Part shown: in pieces, positions 10,871 to 23,422 of the stretch
How the letters are laid out: every line of letters starts with the position of its first letter
Position numbering within the stretch: position 1 is the stretch's first letter
Assembly (NCBI GenBank): GCA_019054805.1
Contig: JAHQIY010000007.1
Coordinates: 129,501 to 193,500 of the forward strand
From: Brachionus manjavacas
Lineage: Eukaryota; Rotifera; Eurotatoria; Ploima; Brachionidae
Direction of reading: 5' to 3'
DNA: 64,000 bases
Program-made: the position numbers and the translations under genes
The notes under the pieces: model-generated
The model's input: only the letters and a program-made list of their open reading frames with translations
What the model was told of the DNA's origin: nothing
The model's database searches: none

Positions 10871-11063
10871 GAAAGCTCCGTTTTAGAAAAAATTTAAAAA
10901 AAAAACGCTGACGAAGAACGGCGTTCTTTAAGCGTTCTTTATTTTCCGGGTAAATATATCTAAAATATGAAAAAAGTAAAGAATTTATTTTAAAATAAAT
11001 AAAATCTTAATAGTTTATTTCAATGTAAAATTCAAATATTTTTTAACTTATTTAAAACTTTTC

Positions 11064-13526
11064 TTATTTTTTTTCTTCTTTTTGTTCATAATTGTTTAAA
11101 AATCCGTCGTAATTTTTAAATGAATCATTAACATGTTTCATCTAAAATAAAAAATATTAGAAATGTAAACAAAATATCAGTATTGAAAATTTAAGCTTTT
11201 GTAACCAAAACATGATTTTTCTAGCTTCAGATTTATCAGAATAAATTTATTTTATTTAATTACCGATTTGTAATAGAGTGATAGAAAATTTTTGAGTTCT
11301 TCTACAAGTTCATGCTCATTGTCCTTATAGAAAATAATTTATTTTTTTTTAAAAGTTTCTAAGTTCTACTTTTAAGGACGCTTGCTTTGAACACACATCT
11401 TTCATTTTTTCTGTCAAACTTGGAATGTCTGAAATAAGAAAAAATTAAAACACAACTAAACTTAAAATATTTAAACCATTAAAAATTGGACTGTCTAGAA
11501 TTGCTTGCAGTGATTTTAATTTTCGAAAATCTTCATCCAATTTAGCCAATGTATCTTGTTCTAAAAATAATTATTATTAATTAATTATAAGTTGCAAGAG
11601 GCTCGCTCTAATTCGAGATAATAATTAATTTTAGCTCCTTTTTATATTTAATGATGATATAACTTAGGCAAATGAAATTGTATCTCAACCTTAACCATAA
11701 GGTAGAATCAGAGCAATATAAAATATGTTAGTTTAAAATTTTTCAAATTACCTGATAAAATCAGTTCGATTTTTGCTTTCAACATTATTTCATCTTCTAA
11801 CTCGTTGATCGCGTCAAAGTTCAAATATTTACCGATTTCATTAACTTTAATAATTAAATTAATTCATATTATTTTTAATTAAGTTTATGATCAAATGTAA
11901 ATTTCAAATCAAAATTTTTAGTTTTTGGTTTAAAAAAAAGGTATTTTTTATCAATTTTTTGAATATTAAATTTGTAAACTTTATTAAACATGATCTGATT
12001 AATCTTAAATTAGGAAGAAAGTTACATGAATTTTTATCTGAAGTTAAATAAAATCTAAATCAATATTTTGAAATTTTGCAATACAAAACTTATATTATTA
12101 AAAATCAATTAAAGATCAATTGGAAAAAAAAACATTTTTTAAAATTAATTAAGATAAAAAACATTTTAAAAAAGCTTATTTCATCATTTTTATTGAGATT
12201 CTAATCTGTTAAGTTTTGATCATTTGATCATGATCATGAACTTCAAGTTGCCCTTTTTTAACAGTAAATAGCAAATTAAAAAATCTTTTGAAAAATTCAT
12301 AATTATATCTTTATAATGAACATTTAATGCTTAACTTAATTTCTTATTTTGTTAAAACTCTGCAAAAGTTTTCTAATGTAGAAGAATCCATTGCATATTT
12401 TATAGTAGGAGTAGTAGTATTTAACTGGGATATAGATTCTACACCATCGCCAAAAGATGCTTAGTCATTTTTGGCTTTTTTAGTCTTTGTTATTTTAGTA
12501 TTGATATGTCATGATCAATTTGAACTTTGAAACTGACGATTTTTTTGACTAATATTGTTTCTTAATAAATTTATTCCATGATTCTACAACAAAACATGGT
12601 TAGACATCGTTTGCTAAACATAAAAATATGCCTCTGCATTAAATTTGATAATTGAAAATTAATTTAAACCTATTTTTAAGTAAAAAATTTTGGTTCTAAT
12701 CTTTAAATTTTGATCTAAAACTTCAATTTCAAAATTTTTGTTTTAATTAAAAGAGGTTACAAACATACAGTTAGTTTCCTTTGAGGTCTTGCACTTTTTT
12801 GAGTACTTTTACTTAGTCTGATGTATAGTATTTTATTTCATAAAGTCTTTTTAAGATTAAAAAATTGATTTTTACTTTTAGCTTATAAACTTTTCAAATG
12901 CTAAGCTTTTACAAAGAAAAAAAAATTTTCATGTTAATGTTGGTATTTTTCATTTTGAGATTTCCACAATACTTTAGGAATAATATTGATTTCAAAATTA
13001 AGAATATTGATTATATGGACAAGCTTAAATTGAAAGATATAGAATTAGAGATTCAAGAATTAGATATTGGTAATTCACAAGATAAATGTCTTAATTTCCT
13101 AAAAAAAATTCTAAAAATTAGATAGATATATGTGATTTATAAATTTAATTAAAGCAAAAAAAAACTTAAGTTTTGTCAAAAAAAATAAAATTTTGAATTT
13201 TTTTCAAATTTATTTTTTTATCTTTATTAGATTTTTCTTCTTAATTTAATATAAATGCTGCTTTTTGGCAGAATTTTTGACAAAATTTTGAAAAACCAAC
13301 CTGATTTAAAAGCTGATCCAATTTTAGGGTAATTCGATGAAAACAATGAAAGACTATTAATAATTTCATTTATTGTATCAAAACCCTTAAAAAAATACAA
13401 TTTGATTTGATTAAGTTTTGACTAAACAATTACTTTAGTATTGTCAATTTTTTCAAAATTTCCAACCAAATTTTCTAGTCTGTTTATTCGATTTTCCATT
13501 ATTTCTAATTCATTAAGCAATGACAT
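11064..13526 (-). CDS. DCTN3: Dynactin subunit 3 (p24)
   Basis: Seven exons on the minus strand: 13526-13434, 13385-13301, 11844-11752, 11560-11477, 11428-11370, 11323-11264, 11141-11064. All phases agree and give 183 residues (human DCTN3 is 186). It opens M-S-L-L-N-E-L-E-I-M-E-N-R and continues with heptad-rich helices throughout, matching the all-coiled-coil DCTN3 layout: I-N-R-L-E-N-L-V corresponds to the family's L-E-R-W-V region, and I-G-K-Y-L-N-F-D-A-I to I-K-Y-L-D-P-E-Y-I. DCTN3 is a shoulder subunit of dynactin, the cofactor of cytoplasmic dynein. Introns are 46-191 nt except a 1456-nt intron (11845-13300) in which I see nothing coding. It ends in a lysine/glutamate tail. Confidence 0.75.
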
Positions 13527-13768
13527 TATCTTTTAATTATTGCTCTATTATCTGTTTTAAATTATATTTCAGATCAAGAGTTACTAGGTCTTGAATTACT
13601 AAAAAAACAAAAATTTTGCGTTTGTGAAAAATTTTATTACGTTTCAGCAAGGAATTAAAAATTGGAATAATAATATAAAAATATAAAAATTTCTGAAAAT
13701 TTTAAAAAAATATAATTTCCTAATCTTGCTTCATTAAGGAGTGGTTTAATAATACTTTGGTTTCTAGT

Positions 13769-16700
13769 TTACCATTTTTTCAGTTCTTCAATATTTCTAA
13801 AAATATCTAAGCATGCCGGATTCACTAGCGATGATGATGGTTTTATAGAATGCCCTTCGATTATTTTACGCACTGGAACTTCTACTTTTTTTCCATTTAA
13901 AGTATACTTAAAAAAATAAAATAAATTAAGTCAAACTCTTATTAGTATTACCGGAATTTCATTAATTGACAGGATTAAATTTGGAACATGTCGTGCAGAT
14001 AGTGATTCTCTAATCTTTAGTCTGACTTTATCTAGCAATGGTTGAGTCAATTCCTGGTTTTGCTTTAATTTTAAAAAAAGAAGAACACGTTCTTCACTTG
14101 GATTATGAGGATTCTTTTGTCCTACGCACAATGAATCATCAATCTCTTCCATATTCTCGATCACATTGTAAATATCGGCGCTACCAAATCTAACGCCATT
14201 TGGATTCAAAGTTCCATCGCTTCTACCAAGCATGAAGACCCCTCCTGTTTCGCTACTAATCATCATAAAGTCTCCATGAGACCAAACACCGGGAAACCTT
14301 TCAAAATAGCTAGATTTATATTTTTTAAAATCGTTGTCATTCGAAAAATAAATTGGCATCGACGGAAATGGTTTGGTGCATACCAATTCCCCACACTCAT
14401 CATAGACCGATTTTCCTTCATCATTCCAGCATTCAACTGACATTCCCAATTGTCTACATTGTATTTCTCCACGGTAAACAGGCAAGTTCATATTGTGACC
14501 GCAAAATAAAGATATTATATCGGTTCCACCTGTTATTGAACCTAAAACTAGATCATTTTTTATTGATTCATACACATAGTCAAAGCTATTTGGTTTGAGT
14601 GGACTTCCAGTACTGAGTATACATTTTAACGAAGTCAATTTATGAGTTTTTTTTGGAGTGCACTTTTTTTCTTCTAGGACGGATAGCCATTTGGCCGAAG
14701 TCCCAAACATTGTAATTCTAAAATTAATTTTTATTAATTTTATGGAATTCATTTTTTGCTTTTTTATATCATTTGGACATGTATATTTTTAAAGTAGTTA
14801 GTAAACAAAATTGAATGGGATTTTTGGTTACATATTTCAAATTGCACGTCTTTATTTCTTTAATTCTGTGCAATTAAGTCATTGTTGGGAAAAAGATTCC
14901 ACAACAAGAAAATTGTCAAATGAAAAATGTCTAAACTGATTTAATGATGTAAAAAATGGTACAAGACAGTTTCTTTTGGTATCACCGTAAGTTTAATCTA
15001 TTTAACTAACCTTGAAGTTTAAACTGAACAAGGTTTTACCTGTTGCTCCGTTGCCAGAATAATATAAATAACAAAGAGAAATTAGTATTGATTATTTAAT
15101 TGATTGATTTATTTTATTTATTAAATCGAAAAATCATTATTAAAATTTGTTCATTAGTGTTGATTAAATGATTTAATGAATATTTCTGCACAGTATGTCA
15201 CAAAAAGTTAGTTAAAAGTTTGAATCAAACCTTTTATTTCTATTTGATTGTTTTTCAAGCTTGATTCTAACTTTTTGTGACATACTGTACAAACAACATT
15301 TCTTGTAAGAAAAACTTGAATGCATGAACTTCAACTATATTCAAATATATAAGTTAGTTATCGGAAGTATATGCATGAAAATTTTACTCTTTTTCACACA
15401 TTTGGGTTTTAAATATTAAGATTACATCTTGGAAAATTCACCAGAAGCACAACATTACCTTTTTTATCGAAGCGTTCTCTTTTAAGAACCGAATGAGCAT
15501 GCTAATATGGGCTCAACCACTGATTGCTGTTATTTTAGTTTTGAAATTATATTATTTATTCATCACAAGTGTTTCTGAAAAACGTTCATCAAGGAGATTA
15601 TCGAGCTACAGCTCATTCAGTATAAAATATAAAATAAAATCAAAATCATGTTAAAAAAGCTTAAAAATCGAAAAAAGAATTAAAAAGAAACAAATTGAAA
15701 TAGAGTGTTACATGTAACACATGCTTACATAGAAGAAGCTTCAGGAAAATAAAAAATAGAAAGGTAGCAATTACACAATGGAGTCGAATATTCGATATAT
15801 CTAGATTCGAATCTCGCTTTGAATTCCTCGTCCAGTTTGTCAATCGAATCGAATAGAATTACTCAGTTCAATTCTTACATATCTCTAATCAACTCAAAAA
15901 GTGGATTTGAGACTGTTAGTAATTTATTAAAAACCTCGTGATGCATGATGTTGAAGGAAATATCATTTTAATTTGAAGATAGATCTAACTGCTGTATTCT
16001 GAATTTTTTGTAGTTTTCGGATATTTTCTAAAATAAATTTAACCAAGGAAAAGGATAGTGTAAAGTTGGTTTGACTAAAGGTAACAAATCGTGTGGAAAA
16101 ATTTGGCAGCGTGTGTTAACTTTATTAATCAATTTAAGATTAAGAAATATCGTCGAATGTTATGTGTTATAGTCACTAGATAATTTTCAAGTATTAAACC
16201 TAAGAGTTGTTTCAAAGTGTCATTAATTACTTTAAATCGCCCTGGAGTCCAAAATTATTATTATAATACAAAAATATTATACTCCTAAATTATTTTTCAA
16301 ATAATTAAAAGTTAATAGACTTTTTTTAAAATTAATAAATTTTTTTAGGAGATAAACTAAAGTAATAAAGTTTGGAGAATTTCTTCAAAGAGTAAAACAC
16401 TTTTTTTGGGTCAATATTACAGAATAAAAAGAATATTTAACGGAGATTTACTATTTTTAACAAAAATTACTGAAAATTAAACTAAAATTATTTAAAAAAA
16501 AAAAGAATTGTTAATTTTGCATAACTTGTATTATTCATCATAATTTTTCTTATTTGTATTAAATTATAAATTAAACATTATTTTACTTAAAAAAACTAAA
16601 ATATGTTTTATAAAATGGTTGAAGTTGAAATTGATTTTCAGCAATTTTTGTAGCCAAATAAGGCTATTCCGGTGTTACAATTAGAGGAAAAACAGGGATT

Positions 16701-19700
16701 CAGGATGGAGAAGAGTACAAAAATCCTTATCGGCAGATAATAACAAGCTGAAACGCTCACGAGTGATATGTACTTTTAAAAAACAATTAGAAAATGAAGA
16801 ATTAGTCGATTCAGAAATCAAAGTCAAAATACAAAACGCATGAAATCAAGTATGGTAAAAATATGGTAAAAAAAGTGAATTGCAAATGTGTTTATTCAGA
16901 TTGTCCAGCGGAAATTTATATGATTTATTTAAAAAATCAATTTAAAATTTCTAAATTTGAAAGTAATAGTAAATGAATTAAAAAAAATTCAAAAAAACAC
17001 TCTCTATTTAAAAAGAGAAAATGCTAAAAACGAGATCTATTGCTTGTGGATGCAACATGTAAAATTATTTTTCAAGGGTTTCCTTTGTTAATAGTTGACA
17101 CTCCTGATTATCAAAAACATTTTCATCCGATAGCTATTGCCATTTGTGTTAGTGAAAATGAATAAGATTACGAATATCTTTTTAAAGCCATTTTAAAAAT
17201 GATTACTAATGATTACTACCCCAGATTACTACCCCAAATTATATTTTGGCTGATGCTGTTAATGGTATGACCAATGGTTTTATAAGTGTCTTTGGAAATG
17301 ATTTTAAGAAAATTGTGTGCTGGGCTCAGACTGAGCGAGCTGTGGATAAAAAATTTGAAAAATTAAAATATTTGACAATTGATGATGTCAAAACTAAAAA
17401 ATTATTTATGATGGATCCGCATATGTTACAATTATCATACAATCAATCAAGGTATGAAGTTATCAATTGTTTAAGAAAAAATGGTCCGATTACAAAGAGT
17501 TTTTTGTATATTGGGATAAATAATGGATCAAATCAAAGAATTTTGGTTGGTTCGAAGGTCATGCTCCAGGATATCCAGGCAAAAATAATGCCCTAGAAGG
17601 AACAACGATGGTCAACTGATCAAAAAGTGGGAATATGAACCGCTGATTAAAAATGATTACTGGTACGATGCACTTGCATATGCAGTTAAAAAACTTTTCT
17701 AAAATATAATCAATCTTGTGATATCTATTTGTTTACATTAGATAAGTTGGTCGATTTGGAACTATATTTAGATAATTTAGAATGTGACTATTAGATGGGG
17801 GTAATTGTATTGATGAATGTGAATTTGTTTCTAATATAGACCTCAATACATTCTTTCAATACAATCATTCGGTTCGATTGGTGAAATTGGATGAACAAAA
17901 TTGGAAGTTTTCGCCTAAACTTTTCTCGTTCTATGTTGATGAACTAATAAGACAAATTGAAACAGACGAGAGTGGTACTAAAATATCGGATGAGCTCAAA
18001 CTAGACATTATTGTATACGCTGACGATATCCTGCTCCTAAGCACAAGCAAAAAAGGGCTACAAGATTTGATAGACATAGCTGAAACAAATGGTGAAAAGA
18101 ATTACATATCTTACAACCCCTAGAAAACTGTCTTTATGATCTTTAACAAAAAAACACAAAGACCAGCTGAAGTGCTACGAAAAGATATATGGCAATACAA
18201 CGTTAAACTCAACGGAATTGACATAAAACAAGTTAAACAAATGAAATACCTAGGAGTTGAAATCACAGATGATAACAAACATATCGAACACCTAGAAAAA
18301 AGGAAAAAGTCAGCTATGGCGGCACTCATGAAACTAAAGTCACTCGGACTGACTGGTCCAAACCTTCATCCGGTTATGAAAGGGCATCTATATAAAACGT
18401 ACGTCAGACCGGTACTACTATATGGTATAGAGAGTTTATACTTAACTCAAAGAGATACACTTAAGCTTAAACGAATAGAAGGTAACTTAATAAAAACAAT
18501 AATAGGTATTCCGACTAAATGCAAGACAACCAACCTAATGCATGCACTCATGAATGAACCGACCATCGAATACGTCGAGATTATTAAGAACCAATTTATT
18601 GTAAACCTCCTAAGGAACATGTACACCCGAAAAATAGTCGAACAGACCATACACTTAAGACTCAAAGACATAATAAAAGAATTAACTGAGTATGGAGAAG
18701 AGGACCTCGATGACTTACCACTAAAACTAGAAGACCAGTGCAAAGTAAACAAATACGTAACAAAATCAGAAATCAGATAGAATTGTAAGAACAACCCGAT
18801 AGTAGCTGAACTAATAATAATATTCAATTCAAAAAACAGGGATACAATACCGGACAGAATCACACATCTCATTAGATATGATGCTTAATATGAACCCACC
18901 AACTTCCTTTATTTTTATTCTATTTTTATATCAATTGTACAAAGTTGTTTTTTCATAATGTATATAATATTACGGCACGCTTTATTTGACAGTGTACCGG
19001 GAATTATTAATTGGCCTTAGCATAAGCCTAAATAAATAAATAAAATTGGAAGTTTTCATCTTGCTCATGTAAGGATTAACTCAAAGATTATATGTGTAAG
19101 CAAATTATTGTCGTTTTGCTTTCAAAGAAGTCAATTCAAGCTCCAGAAAAATATTTGGATTCGGTAATTGATTACAAATCGAGATCAGGAAGAAAGAAAA
19201 AAGCAATTCCTTGGAATGTTAGGCAATGAATTATTTTTTTATATTTGATTAAAAATAATAAAAATAATTTATTATTTATTTTTATTTATTTATCTGTTTT
19301 CTGTACCGAGCTAGAGCTCCTTCAGAATAATTTAGCTTTAAACTTGATTTTTATAATAAATCTGTATTTTTATATCAATTAAGTAATTTTATGAAAAAAA
19401 GGTAATTTTATATTAATTTAGTATAACCGGTGACAAATTAGTAATTTTAGTTAATGAATTAGCACACGCCATATTTAATTATGAAAATTTATTGTACAAA
19501 AATATAACACTAAGGAAAAATTTGAAGAGCTTCTAGTGATCAAACTTTTCTTTCATCAAGCATAAAGTTCGAGCTTTTATCCATCTTATTATAACCTTTC
19601 CATTCAATAGCTCATCTATTTGGAAAACACCGTTTGAAAAATCAAGACCAAGTTGAATTTGTGAGTTTTATTGGCTCTAAAAACTCCTAATAATATATGA

Positions 19701-22700
19701 GAGAAATCGTATTGCTTGCTTATGAATCACTAAAGACCAAAGACCAGAATGGTTTAAATTTTGTGGTTAGGATGTTTTATTTTTTTAGCATTAAAGTAAA
19801 AAAAGTAAACTATTCTAAAAAATTTGACCGTTTTTTCGACAAACATGTTTTCTATATTTAATTTCTTCCGGCATCTGGAGCCTAGATAGTGACCCACACT
19901 TGAAACTATGATAAGGATTAAAATCGTAATTTTAGGATGTTGCATTTGAAAATTCAACAAAAAAAAATTAAAAATATTTGATGTTATTTGTGCATTTCTC
20001 TTACATACAGCATCATAAATAAATAAAGATTTTTTTTAAATTTAGCTGGGGGTCATTCACTAGGCTCCAGATGCTAGGCAAAAAAAAGTCAGCATTGTTA
20101 AGAAGCTGAATCATAAAAATAGACTGGTGTCAGTAATTGTTGTAGCACTAGAATTATTTAAGATTCAAAATAATCCTTAAAAAAATCTTATTTTCAATTA
20201 AAAAATCTTGTCCTAAAAATCATGATGTGATCAAAAAATATTGATAAATATTACGAGATGGTATAATAAATAATTAAGCTTTCAAAAATAAAAAATTAAA
20301 TACCTGAGTTTGTCGACAAGATCCCATAGAACATTTAAATTTGGTAAAAACGGAGAGCCATCAAATATAACAATAGATGCTCCAGTTGCTAATGACGTAA
20401 TCAACCAATTATACATCATCCAACCAGTCTTTAAATATTTTTAGCTAAATAATAAAATATCTTTAAAAATTACTGTAGTATAATAAAATATGGTATCATC
20501 CCTGGACATGTTGCCATGAAGTAAATGTTCTTTTAAATGCTGAATTAATGTTCCCTTTAAATAAATTGGGTATTTTGAAATTTTTAATGTATTTTTGAAT
20601 TTTTTTTACGCCATGTGAGTGAACTATGCATTTAGGAATTCCAGTAGTACCGGACGAAAACATAATTACTAATGGATGGTTGAATGGAACTTGCTCGAAT
20701 TTAAGCTCTTCTGTATTAGAGCCATTTTGAGATAAAAATTCGTCGTAGGAGATACTGAAAAATTTTAAAAATTATTGATGATAATCAGAAAAACTCCACT
20801 ACCTCTTGTCAATGCTTGAATGATCATCCAAATCATTTTGACAAAACGGAATCAAAATGCATTTTTGAATTGTTCCAAGTCCTTAAAGATAAAAGTTATT
20901 ATTAACGAAAATTATAATTATAATCACATGATAAACTCATTTTCCTTTTATCTTATCGAAATACTTATAAAAAATCATTTTTCTAAACAATCATTTAAAA
21001 TTATAAGTTTTCAAAGAAGCTTTGAAAGTTTATTTTTTATTTATTAGAATTCAAATAAATAATTATAATGATCAGATTCAATGAATGATTTGATTATTTG
21101 ATTAAATCAAATATTAATTTGAAGAATATTTGGACAATCTTTGCCGATCCCTGGAAGAATTGGATAAAACATTTCATCAAGTAATTTTTTTAAAATTGGA
21201 ATTAATCACAACATTTAAGATTAGCTCAAGGATTTAAGAGTTCGCTTTAATGATTTTTTTTAATGAATCAGGAACGAAATAATAATTTCAAAAAATAAAA
21301 TTTATGATGTCGTAGTTCTTTTTTTATTTTTAATTTTATTTTTAATTTATTCAATAATGATTTGACATGATGGTCAACGTAAATTTACTTCTTTACTTAT
21401 TTTTTCGTAAATTTTAAGGGACCAACAAGCTTTTCTTTAAACTTTGTAGTTTTTATTATTTTTTCAATTTTTTTATAGCTTTTTTCTATAAGAAAAAAAA
21501 TACGTACAGTTCATTTCAGAACAAAGTTAAAAGACTGATTAAGCAGTGTTATTGAAATTATTAATAGAAAATTCGAACGAAAAATAATTTTAAAATATTT
21601 AAGGAAACAATTTTGAGAAAAATTAAATTTGTAATTAATTCAATATTTTTTTTTGATGTAAAATAGTTTTTAAAAATTAAAAAAAAATATTGGTAATTTT
21701 AAATTGTTAAATGAAAATGAAAAAATTCTAATTATTTAATAAAAACATTCTCAATTTTTATGAAAATTAATTTTTCTAACTTTTTAATGAAAAAAAATTG
21801 TGAAAATTTTCAATGTAACGATACCCTGCATAAAAATAACTTTTATGGGATCCAGAAAAAATGATCAAGGGACATGTTAATATTAAAATAGATAAATAAG
21901 AATAAAAATAAATTTTTGCTATTCTTATTTATCTATTTTTTTATAAAACTATTTGCATTTTTGAATGGTGATCCATGAAAAAAAATAAAAAATAAAGTAT
22001 TGAATAAATAAAATTATTTACCATTTAGAGCATCTTTAAGTTTTGATATATGGTCATGCTTTTTTCCATTATAATAAACTGATGTTACAGAAAACATGAG
22101 TTTTGGATTTATTTGCTTGAAACGTTCAATTACTGACTAAATAAAGGCAAATTATTAAAGTCAATATTTCAAAGAAAAAAAAAACATTTGCTCCGAAGTC
22201 AGGTGATGCACAGCTCCAGATAGCACCTAAACTTACAACGGAAAGTTTAACAGCAAGAGCTTCAATAAAATTCGGTAAATATCCTTTTTGGATAAAATTA
22301 ATCTTTTATTTAAAAAGAATTTTTTAAGTTTTTACCAACAACAACATCATTTTTCTGGATACCATAAGATGTCAAACAATTTTTGATTTTTCGAACTCTA
22401 TCTCGAAGCCCACTAAAAGATATTGTTTTAACTGTTGAAAAAGCTTCACCTTAAAATAAAAAAATTTATTAAAAATTTATTTAAAATTTATTACCAAGCA
22501 TTTACCAAATGAATGCACAGCAACTTTGTCGTCATTATACCTGAGTAAATTTTCTGCATAATTTAAACGTGCTCCGTCGAACCAACTAAATGGTAAATTA
22601 TCAACTGGACCATCGGGTTTATCTAGAACCTACTCAAGAAAATTATTTCGGTCTTTTTAAAGTTGTGAATGTTACCTTTTCATAAGGCCTTGAGTAAACA

Positions 22701-22996
22701 ATATTTGAAAAATGCCAAAATTCTTCCCAAAAGTTAATGAAATTCTCACATGACCATTTGTACAAGTCATCGTATGATTTAAAGTGAAGGCCATATTTTT
22801 TTTCGATTAGGTTCAGAAACTCTACCAACTTGGTATTTTGACTGATAGCTGATTTTTTCGGATCCCATAGTAGTTTTTTTTCTTCATTTTGATCCCTTAA
22901 ATTTTCGATTGTGATCCCGTTATTTGACTTTTTCAAATATCCATTAATTTTTAAATTATTATTGTCATCATTAAGACGATTAGTCCTAGTGTCCAT
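13769..22996 (-). CDS. AACS: Acetoacetyl-CoA synthetase
   Basis: Eleven exons: 22996-22676, 22629-22506, 22449-22336, 22283-22186, 22136-22022, 20881-20803, 20754-20610, 20554-20474, 20428-20304, 14717-13952, 13906-13769. Phases all match; 701 residues (human 672). It activates acetoacetate with ATP and CoA in the cytosol, feeding ketone bodies into lipid synthesis. Visible motifs: the AACS-typical N-terminal [13 protein letters not shown]; the AMP-binding loop S-S-G-T-T-G-x-P-K at about residues 317-325; [49 protein letters not shown]; and the C-terminal N-G-K-K-V-E-V-P-V. The N-terminus has about 25 extra polar residues. Two introns are long: 14718-20303 with nested transposons, and 20882-22021. 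It is transcribed divergently from TASP1. Confidence 0.93.
15191..15287. repeat. 97-bp hairpin element (mariner-MITE-like)
   Basis: Terminal inverted repeats of about 21 bp (CAGTATGTCACAAAAAGTTAG and complement) enclose a short AT-rich core. The CAGT...ACTG ends resemble mariner-derived miniature elements; a TA follows on the right, but the left flank is CA, so the target duplication is imperfect. It lies in the long AACS intron. Confidence 0.65.
16640..19229 (+). mobile_element. Mutator-like (MULE) transposon remnant, split by a LINE
   Basis: Three zones read as one transposase in broken frames. First, a FLYWCH-like N-terminal part (about 16640-16960, [18 protein letters not shown]). Second, a DDE core (about 17040-17590): L-L-V-D-A-T-C-K ... 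G-F-P-L-L-I-V and F-H-P-I-A-I-A-I, then L-A-D-A-V-N-G-M and W-A-Q-T-E-R. Third, a SWIM zinc finger that begins W-K-F-S at 17905 and resumes after the LINE at 19058 as S-C-S-C-K-D ... C-K-Q, with the zinc-binding His replaced by Gln. A basic tail R-S-G-R-K-K-K ends at a stop at 19227-19229. Stops and frameshifts show it is inactive. No terminal repeats were identified. Confidence 0.65.
17913..19041 (+). mobile_element. 5'-truncated LINE with 16-bp target duplication
   Basis: The insertion is flanked by identical 16-bp copies of AAAATTGGAAGTTTTC (17897-17912 and 19042-19057) and ends in (AAAT)n, so both edges are defined. It encodes the C-terminal part of a reverse transcriptase: [12 protein letters not shown], then [10 protein letters not shown], then M-K-Y-L-G-V-E-I and [11 protein letters not shown]. 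The frame runs to TAA at 18886-18888 with just two in-frame TAG codons (18121, 18778), so it is fairly recent. It differs in motif text from the CR1/L2-like copies at 8-10 kb and belongs to another LINE family. It sits inside the SWIM finger of a MULE. Confidence 0.88.
19871..20074. repeat. Inverted-repeat element, about 200 bp
   Basis: Arms of about 25 bp (GCATCTGGAGCCTAG... at 19871 and its near-complement ending at 20074) enclose an AT-rich centre. It is probably a miniature inverted-repeat element. It is located in the AACS intron just upstream (on +) of exon 20304-20428. Confidence 0.55.
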
Positions 22997-23422
22997 TATT
23001 TTAGTTTCAAATTAACAGTTATCTAAAATTTTCAATTAGCTGATAATAAAGATCAACAGTTTTTATTTTTTAAATACAAAGTATCGTAAGATTTTTAAAG
23101 TAAGCAACAGCTAAAGAAATGAAAAATCGACTGATGAAAATGAATTACATTTTTTTTTTATTAAAATAAATTAAAATAAAAAATTGAAATAATTAATTTA
23201 TTATTTTTTTCAATTGAATGAGTATTCAGCTAGTAGGTATTACCTAATCCCAGTGAATTTTTACATGCAAAATCTTTTTGCCACTTTGATTTTGAAAGGA
23301 CTCGAACTAAATGTTGAAACTAAACTAAAAATTGAAATATCAACATAATCTGGAAAAATTGAAATATTTCAAAAGCTACTTTACAAAAATACTCTAAAGG
23401 GAAATCTCTCTTTATTTTAAAA
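22997..23422. promoter_or_regulatory. Divergent AACS/TASP1 intergenic region
   Basis: The two start regions are about 430 bp apart and point away from each other, so this interval must hold both promoters. I see no TATA box or other motif I would assign with confidence in such AT-rich sequence. Confidence 0.45.

Noticed and set aside
12898-13125. 75-residue open frame in the DCTN3 intron
   Set aside because: Lys/Ile/Phe-rich as expected from AT-rich non-coding DNA; no family motif.
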